58,456 nucleotides of DNA from Nostoc sp. UCD121 (GTDB taxonomy: Bacteria; Cyanobacteriota; Cyanobacteriia; Cyanobacteriales; Nostocaceae): assembly GCF_014222285.1 (NCBI RefSeq), contig NZ_JACKZS010000023.1, forward strand, positions 1-58,456, in the 5' to 3' direction. The notes under the pieces were generated by a model, which was not told the origin of the DNA, did not search any database, and saw only the letters and a program-made list of their open reading frames with translations. A program made the position numbers and the translations under genes. Below are positions 53,225-58,456 of this stretch, one piece after another (the first letter of the stretch is position 1; every line of letters begins with the position of its first letter).

Positions 53225-54514
53225 TTAAGGATAAAGACCTCTATCAGTCAGCGCCTGGGCAACTCTACCCACCCCTAAAGTGTAAGCTGCTAATCTTAAA
53301 GAAATTTGCCGCTTATTAGACTGCTGAATTACCTTGCGGTAGGCTTGCACCATCAAATGCTCCATTTCGCGGTTGACACGTTCCTCATCCCAAAATACAT
53401 AAGAAAGGCCCTGTACCCACTCCAAATAACTGACTACCACACCACCAGCATTTGCCAAGATGTCTGGTAGTACTGTCACACCCCGCGCTTCTAAGGCCAA
53501 GTTAGCCTCAAGAGTAACTGGCCCGTTAGCTGCTTCTGCGACAATTTGCGCTTGCACCTGATTCACATTTTCTCCAGTTATCTGGTTTTCTAAAGCTGCT
53601 GGTATTAAGACATCGCAGGGTAAAGTTAATAAATCTGCATTGCTAATTGGTACAGATTGTGGGAAACCTAAAATACTCTTGCGATTTTCAGCAGCGTAGA
53701 TTTTCAATGCGGGAATATCAAGACCAGCTTCAGAAAATATTCCTCCAGCACCTGTTGAAACAGCAATAATTTTCGCGCCTGCTTGATGGAGTAATTCAGC
53801 TGCGGCACCACCGACATTACCAAAACCCTGAATAGCTACTCGCACTCCTACTAAGGATTTACCTTGATCTGCTAGCGCCTCACGCACAATAATCATCGTG
53901 CCACGTCCAGTTGCCATTTCCCGTCCCAGCGAACCACCAATGGAAAGCGGTTTACCAGTCACAACTCCTGGTACAGCATGACCAACATTTACAGAGTAAG
54001 TGTCCATCATCCAAGCCATTTCACGGGCAGAAGTACCCATGTCTGGCGCAGGGATATCTACGGAAGGCCCAATATCTTTAATCAACTCGCTGATATAACG
54101 ACGGCTGATTCGCTCTAATTCGCCAACGCTGTAGCGTTTTGGATCTATAGGAATGCCACCCTTCCCACCACCATAAGGAATACCTAATAATGCACATTTC
54201 CAGGTCATCAGCATTGCCAAAGCCGATACTTCGCGCAATGTCACAGCCGGATGGTAACGAATTCCGCCTTTGTAGGGGCCTAAAACATCGGAGTGCTGTA
54301 CACGATGTCCAGCGAGAACCTGTATTTCGCCATTATCTAGTTTCACAGGAATGGAAACTGTGACAACCTTACGCGGGTGGCTGAGGATTTCCAGCAAACC
54401 CTGATTTAAATTTAATTCTTTAGCTGCCGCTTCTAAGTAACTACAGGCTTGGTCAAATGGACATATATGCGCTGGAGAAGCAGGTTCTAGCGGTAGTAGT
54501 GATTTTGAAATCAT
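53225..54514 (-). CDS. gdhA: Glutamate dehydrogenase
   Basis: A 429-residue Glu/Leu/Phe/Val-type dehydrogenase. The substrate site has GGIRYHPAVTLREVSALAML and the catalytic Lys in PYGGGKGGIPIDP, with Asp in DIPAPDMGTSAREM. The coenzyme domain has VAIQGFGNVGGAAAELL. It converts 2-oxoglutarate and ammonium to glutamate or the reverse; in cyanobacteria it is secondary to GS-GOGAT. TTAGGAGAAAATTTT ATG gives a good ribosome site (AGGAG) for this start. It appears to be a single gene. Confidence 0.95.
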   Translation of the reverse strand: MISKSLLPLEPASPAHICPFDQACSYLEAAAKELNLNQGLLEILSHPRKVVTVSIPVKLDNGEIQVLAGHRVQHSDVLGPYKGGIRYHPAVTLREVSALAMLMTWKCALLGIPYGGGKGGIPIDPKRYSVGELERISRRYISELIKDIGPSVDIPAPDMGTSAREMAWMMDTYSVNVGHAVPGVVTGKPLSIGGSLGREMATGRGTMIIVREALADQGKSLVGVRVAIQGFGNVGGAAAELLHQAGAKIIAVSTGAGGIFSEAGLDIPALKIYAAENRKSILGFPQSVPISNADLLTLPCDVLIPAALENQITGENVNQVQAQIVAEAANGPVTLEANLALEARGVTVLPDILANAGGVVVSYLEWVQGLSYVFWDEERVNREMEHLMVQAYRKVIQQSNKRQISLRLAAYTLGVGRVAQALTDRGLYP

Positions 54515-54659
54515 AAAATTTTCTCCTAATCACGGTATCTTTAGGAACCGGATATCATTCTGTAACTAGCTTATCCTTTTTTTGGGAAAACGGGAAATTT
54601 TGTAGTTTTTGTTACAGTTTTATATTTTATATTCTGCTATATAAAAAGTTTTATGGCGA

Positions 54660-55799
54660 CTAAGCTAATGCGATCGCTACATTCTGTCCACCAAAGCCAA
54701 AACTCAAACATAAAACCTGCCTAATTTTACTTAGACGTGTTGCTGTAACGATTTCTAAATCAAATTCCGGCTGCTGCAATCCTACACAAGGCGGTAATAT
54801 TTGATGCTTTAATGCCATGAGAGAAAAAGCTACGCCTAATGCTCCTGATGCTCCTAATGTATGACCTGTGCTTCCTTTGGTCGAACTAACTGCCACGCCT
54901 TGGGGAAACAAACGCCGGATTACCATACTCTCCATCTGATCATTTAGCTGGGTTGCTGTGCCATGAGCATGAATGTAATCAATATCGCTTGGTGTCAGAC
55001 AACTACGTTCTAGACATTTTTTGATAGCTGCGATCGCACTTTTCCCTTCTGGTTCCGGTGAATTACTATGATATGCGTCGTTAGTTAAGCCGAAACCGAG
55101 AATTTCACCATAAACTTTTGCTTGACGCTGCTTTGCCAACTCTGCGGATTCTAAGACAAACACAGCTGCGCCTTCGCCCAAAACTAAGCCTTCTCGCTGC
55201 AAATCAAAGGGATAAGCCCCAGTTTTCGCCAAAGCACCCATTTGCTGAAACCCAGCTAAAGTTAGGGGTGTAATCGGTGCTTCTACTGCGCCTGCGATAG
55301 CCTGTTGACATTGCCCAGTTTGTATAAGTAAAGCTGCTTGGGCGATAGACCAAATTCCAGTTGCACAAGCTGCCATCGGTGCCAAAACCATACCTGTTGC
55401 ACCGATTTGTCTTGCAGCGGCGATCGCATTGATATGAGGTAATATCTCTAACCAATTTCCAAAATCAGAAACGGGCAAATTTTTCGCATCTTTATACATT
55501 TGCCGCGCCAACCTCTCCCAAGATGCTTGATAAGAGCGGCTCGATCCAATGACTACAGCACAATCAGCTAAAGGTGGAACTAACCCAGCATCTTGCAAAG
55601 CAGAAGCAACAACCATCTGAGTTAACATTGTCAACTCAGATGGTTGTTGAGCAATTAAACCTAGAGGAAGTGGTTTTATTTCTGGAAATGGCTGATGTAA
55701 CCTAATTCCAGATTTACCTGCGATCAGATTTTTCCAACTATCCTCTAAACTTCCACCCAAGGCGGAAACAAGACCAATACCAGTGACAAGAACTTTCAC
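54660..55799 (-). CDS. Beta-ketoacyl-ACP synthase (FabF-like)
   Basis: A 379-residue thiolase-fold condensing enzyme. The active-site Cys lies in PMAACATGIWSIAQA and the two His in IDYIHAHGTATQLND and STKGSTGHTLGASGA, so the Cys-His-His triad is complete. It is shorter than typical FabF (about 410 residues), and the early region is divergent (SSRSYQASWERLARQMYKD), suggesting a specialised synthase and not the main fatty acid enzyme. No ACP or reductase genes are next to it. Its product is unknown. Confidence 0.9.
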   Translation of the reverse strand: MKVLVTGIGLVSALGGSLEDSWKNLIAGKSGIRLHQPFPEIKPLPLGLIAQQPSELTMLTQMVVASALQDAGLVPPLADCAVVIGSSRSYQASWERLARQMYKDAKNLPVSDFGNWLEILPHINAIAAARQIGATGMVLAPMAACATGIWSIAQAALLIQTGQCQQAIAGAVEAPITPLTLAGFQQMGALAKTGAYPFDLQREGLVLGEGAAVFVLESAELAKQRQAKVYGEILGFGLTNDAYHSNSPEPEGKSAIAAIKKCLERSCLTPSDIDYIHAHGTATQLNDQMESMVIRRLFPQGVAVSSTKGSTGHTLGASGALGVAFSLMALKHQILPPCVGLQQPEFDLEIVTATRLSKIRQVLCLSFGFGGQNVAIALA

Positions 55800-55881
55800 T
55801 AAATTTAGGAGTTAGGAGTTAAAAGTTAGGAGTTATTCTCCCCCTGCTTCCTGTGCCTCCCCTGCTCCCCCTGCTCTCTTC

Positions 55882-56667
55882 CTACTGCCCTGCTATTTTC
55901 AGATTTTCAGCCCCTTGGGTGACTTTAGCAGAGTCAATGCGATCGCCTTGCTGAATTTTGTTCACTACATCCAAGCCTTGAGTGACATTGCCAAACACGG
56001 CGTAGTTACCATCCAAGAAGGCTAGATCCGCCAACGCAAAGTAAAACTGAGCAGAAGCCGAATCTGGTGCTTGCGATCGCGCCATCGCTACTGCACCCTG
56101 TTTATGGGGCAATTTAACGGGTTGAGCAGTAGCATCAAATGGTTTATTGTAAAGCGGAGTATCCGAACCTTTTGGCTTAACTTCTAAAGGTATATAGCGA
56201 GCATTACCCGTTTTTGAGTCAATATAGCTACCGGTTCCCAGCTGATCTGCTGGAACTTTCGGGTCTTTGCTTTGGGGATCGCCCCCTTGAACTACAAACG
56301 GTTGGGGTTCGCGTACAACTCGATGGAAAGCTAAACCATCGTAAACACCCTTTTGAACTAAATCTACAAAGTTACCAGCTGTAATGGGGGCATCAGTGCC
56401 GTCTACTTCGATAGTAATGGGCGAACCTTTAACCGTCATTACCACAGTAGCCTTGCCTTCAAGACGTGGTAAACCAGTTATTCCAGGAATACTCTCACTA
56501 CTAGTTTGAGATACAGATGTTGCTTCAGTAGTCGTCTGGGTAGTCGAGGTAGCTGTCGAGGTTGGAGGAGAGGTATTAGAAGCTACCTGCTGTGTTGAAC
56601 ATCCTCCAAGCATCACAGCACTGATAAGCACAAGAGAAAGCAAAAATTGTGAAATTTTTAACCGCAT
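55882..56667 (-). CDS. Lipoprotein cyclophilin-type peptidyl-prolyl isomerase
   Basis: A 261-residue protein with a lipoprotein signal ([14 protein letters not shown], lipobox Cys at about residue 23) and a Ser/Thr-rich linker (about 25-60). A cyclophilin domain follows, with [38 protein letters not shown] and [18 protein letters not shown]. It is probably anchored on the periplasmic face or thylakoid lumen side and helps fold exported proteins. The length is normal for lipidated family members. It is in a likely single-gene unit. Confidence 0.93.
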   Translation of the reverse strand: MRLKISQFLLSLVLISAVMLGGCSTQQVASNTSPPTSTATSTTQTTTEATSVSQTSSESIPGITGLPRLEGKATVVMTVKGSPITIEVDGTDAPITAGNFVDLVQKGVYDGLAFHRVVREPQPFVVQGGDPQSKDPKVPADQLGTGSYIDSKTGNARYIPLEVKPKGSDTPLYNKPFDATAQPVKLPHKQGAVAMARSQAPDSASAQFYFALADLAFLDGNYAVFGNVTQGLDVVNKIQQGDRIDSAKVTQGAENLKIAGQ

Positions 56668-56795
56668 TGCCAGTTACTGATTTAACCAGAGTATCTTATC
56701 GTTTTCAGGGGAATTGGGATTAGAGGAGAGGTGACAGTTAACAGGTGATACTGAATAATCTGTACCCTGTAACCTTTATCCTCTACCCTAATCTC

Positions 56796-57365
56796 TTAAA
56801 GCCCTTCTAACGATACTCCCAAAAAGCGGGCTAACTTCGCACCTTCTGTTTCCAACTCTCTTAAAGATAAGGGTTGTCCAACCCGTGTTAAGGGAATATC
56901 TCGCCGCCCCTTAATGCGTAGATAAAGTGCGCGAAGAGGATTAAGACCTTCCTTAACGGCTATTCGTACAGATTGCACATCTTCTATGCGGCTATCAATC
57001 TCAATTTGGCGGTTTTTGCCGGGAAAACCCCAACGGAAGATTTTGATTGTGCCAGTTTCCTGATTAAATTCGTTGTAGCCGCCACCCACATCCCATAAAA
57101 TCACTAGCCATAGGTATGTGGCTAATAGCAAGCCAGCAGTACCATATAACCCCATCACCAATCCTTGGGGGACAAATACTAGTTTAGTTGGATCGGAAAC
57201 TATGAGTAAATTAACTTTTAAGTAGCTAGATATCCCAGCCAGTAAAAAGCCGCTTGCTCCCAAGGTAACGATAGTTGCCCACCAGTAGTTACTGAACCGA
57301 CGAGAACCGAGAACATTTTGATGCAGGAGGCGATCGCCTTTGTTAATCGTTGTTGATGTCGTCAT
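56796..57365 (-). CDS. ycf4: Ycf4, photosystem I assembly protein
   Basis: A 189-residue thylakoid membrane protein. I chose Met 57365 (MTTSTTINKGDRLLHQNVLG) because Ycf4 proteins start just before the R-F-S-N-Y-W-W segment; a longer frame to 57410 is less likely. Two membrane helices (about 25-45 and 65-90) and the conserved RFSNYWWATIV, FVPQGLVMGLYG, IKIFRWGFPGKNR and DVQSVRIAVKEGLNP identify it. It aids photosystem I assembly. It is divergent from psbD, about 895 bp away. Confidence 0.95.
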   Translation of the reverse strand: MTTSTTINKGDRLLHQNVLGSRRFSNYWWATIVTLGASGFLLAGISSYLKVNLLIVSDPTKLVFVPQGLVMGLYGTAGLLLATYLWLVILWDVGGGYNEFNQETGTIKIFRWGFPGKNRQIEIDSRIEDVQSVRIAVKEGLNPLRALYLRIKGRRDIPLTRVGQPLSLRELETEGAKLARFLGVSLEGL

Positions 57366-58259
57366 TGAACTACAATTGCCTGTGAGATACTCGCTGTGAA
57401 ATACTCGCACACTGAATGCTACTAGACAGAACTTGACTAAATTGAAGGCTAGTCATTCAACTAAAGAACACTTTAGAGGGTCTGCTGCTTGATTATTTTA
57501 CCAAACATTGTTGACAAAAACTCAGATACGCTCCTGCCTCCTGCGACCCATATAATTTATTTGTGAGGGGACGTTATCTGATTTCTTTACTCACTGGCGG
57601 ATAAAAATTCTTTCTTCCCTTCCCCTGCCTCTTTTTGAACTCCTGGGAATGAGTTACCGAAGAAAGGCAGAGGGCAGAGGGCAGGAGGCAGGAGGAAGAA
57701 AATATAATTTTTACCCTCTGCCTTCATAGTTTAAAGCCCCTAAATTTATTTATGGAAAAAAGAAAAAATATATATTTCAAGACGTGCAGCGCAAGAAATA
57801 CAGCGTCCTTATTAAATCCCCTAAATTTATTTATGGAGATTCCTCCTGCCTCTTGCCTCCTGCCTCCTTAACTACCTACGTCCATCTAGACTAAATTTTC
57901 TTACATTTCTGAGAAAAGTTGTGTCAAATTGTAAAATTTCTGATATTCATATTATTTATAAGGTTCGTGTTTCATGCCTGATTTGCTTCTGTGTATCAGG
58001 CAAAAACCCTGAGTAGTGTGATAAGTTAAGAATCATTAAGTTACCACAAGCTAGATTACTAGCCGATGGTACGTGTAATGGCATAAAGAAAGAGAAATGC
58101 TGATTTCACAGGTCAGCAACTTCTCAGAATCTCAGTCGCTTAAAAGCAGTTGAGATTGTCAAAAAAAAACGTTAATTCCTCATGGCAGCCGGTTACATTG
58201 GCTCTCCGTATTGCCTTAGAAACGTTGCAATTTTAGTAAAAAAAGAGGATTTTAGTCCG
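57366..58259. promoter_or_regulatory. Gene-free region upstream of ycf4 and psbD
   Basis: About 890 bases that must hold the promoters of ycf4 and psbD. Visible elements: GGCAGAGGGCAG-type purine repeats (57661-57700) and their pyrimidine complement (57842-57870), a 20-bp direct repeat (57737-57837 pair) and a hairpin AATCTCA...TGAGATT (58128-58157) followed by A9. No small gene is supported. An in-frame Met upstream of psbD is discussed among the findings. Confidence 0.55.
57737..57837. repeat. 20-bp direct repeat in the psbD upstream region
   Basis: CCCCTAAATTTATTTATGGA occurs twice, at 57737-57756 and 57818-57837, 81 bp apart. The space between contains CGTGCAGCGCAAGAAATACAG. It may be a duplicated regulatory site or part of an interspersed repeat. 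Confidence 0.6.
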
Positions 58260-58456
58260 ATGACCATCGCAGTTGGACGTGCGCCCAGTAGAGGGTGGTT
58301 TGACGTTCTAGACGACTGGCTCAAGCGCGATCGCTTTGTATTCGTAGGTTGGTCAGGGATACTGTTGTTCCCCTGCGCCTTCCTAGCACTAGGCGGTTGG
58401 CTGACCGGCACCACCTTCGTCACCTCTTGGTATACCCACGGATTAGCCTCCTCCTA
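58260..58456 (+). CDS. psbD: Photosystem II D2 protein, 5' part
   Basis: The first 65 codons of psbD, cut by the end of the window. [20 protein letters not shown] and [20 protein letters not shown] are the highly conserved N-terminus of D2, followed by the first membrane helix. The start at 58260 is chosen by homology; AAGAGGAT lies about 11 bases upstream. D2 carries cofactors of the photosystem II reaction centre. Cyanobacteria often have two psbD genes, one overlapping psbC; which this is cannot be decided here. Confidence 0.97.
   Translation, partial: MTIAVGRAPSRGWFDVLDDWLKRDRFVFVGWSGILLFPCAFLALGGWLTGTTFVTSWYTHGLASS

Noticed and set aside
58128..58170. Hairpin followed by A9 as a terminator
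   Set aside because: On the plus strand the run is A, not T, and on the minus strand the T-run precedes the hairpin; it is more likely part of the psbD leader.

Overview
The window is a piece of a cyanobacterial chromosome, most likely from a Nostoc-like filamentous species (order Nostocales). Reasons: the start of psbD (photosystem II D2) at the right edge, ycf4, the clock output regulator rpaA, the bicarbonate transporter pair sbtA-sbtB, a Mrp antiporter operon, many GCGATCGC (HIP1-like) octamers, and gaps packed with short interspersed palindromic repeats typical of Nostoc genomes. I see no rRNA, tRNA, CRISPR array, complete transposase or prophage.

Layout. 0-6.2 kb: a small coiled-coil gene, then a compact four-gene signalling operon on the minus strand (CHASE3 histidine kinase, stand-alone receiver, receiver-HisKA_2 kinase, receiver-PAS-PAS-GGDEF-EAL) that probably feeds a signal into cyclic-di-GMP turnover. 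7-18 kb: a secreted TPR protein, a Uma2 nuclease-like protein, a MarR-controlled efflux cluster (marR, an EmrA-like adaptor and two MFS pumps) with three copies of a putative operator, a GT39 glycosyltransferase, a methyltransferase, an EVE protein and an MtfA-like peptidase. 18.4-21.3 kb: an unusual pair, an Hsp70-like ATPase with a hydrophobic C-terminal segment next to a membrane protein that ends in a GrpE-like domain. 21.5-22.3 kb: a divergent SAM hydrolase-like protein.

22.5-30.6 kb is a sodium/bicarbonate island: mrpCDEFG plus a short MrpA-C-terminal-like subunit and mrpB, an NhaS3-like Na+/H+ antiporter, and intact sbtA-sbtB lying inside the remains of a bicA (SulP bicarbonate transporter) gene. 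The bicA start lies on one side of sbtAB and two fused later pieces lie on the other. Sodium-coupled bicarbonate uptake needs Na+ extrusion, so the genes fit together. The most striking evolutionary event is the apparent replacement of bicA by a more GC-rich sbtAB cassette.

31.9-44.8 kb: rpaA, a YheT-like hydrolase, a Cys/Met-rich copper-binding four-helix protein, a fused molybdate permease-ATPase (modBC) whose linker comes from repeat DNA, an RTX calcium-binding protein, a methyltransferase, a desaturase-like flavoprotein, a DUF6464 protein, fmt and a secreted protein of unknown function. 45-47.5 kb: minC-minD-minE, where MinC carries ten tandem nonapeptides at its N-terminus. 47.8-53 kb: an OtnK-like kinase, a membrane protein, two decayed genes (a DUF29 gene with two stop codons and a RecQ-like start fragment), a hemerythrin and a Gfo/Idh/MocA oxidoreductase. 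53.2-58.5 kb: glutamate dehydrogenase, a ketoacyl-ACP synthase, a lipoprotein cyclophilin, ycf4 and, divergently, psbD cut by the window end.

The best candidates for something undescribed are the Hsp70-like/GrpE-like membrane pair, the bicA-to-sbtAB replacement, and the MinC nonapeptide tail.
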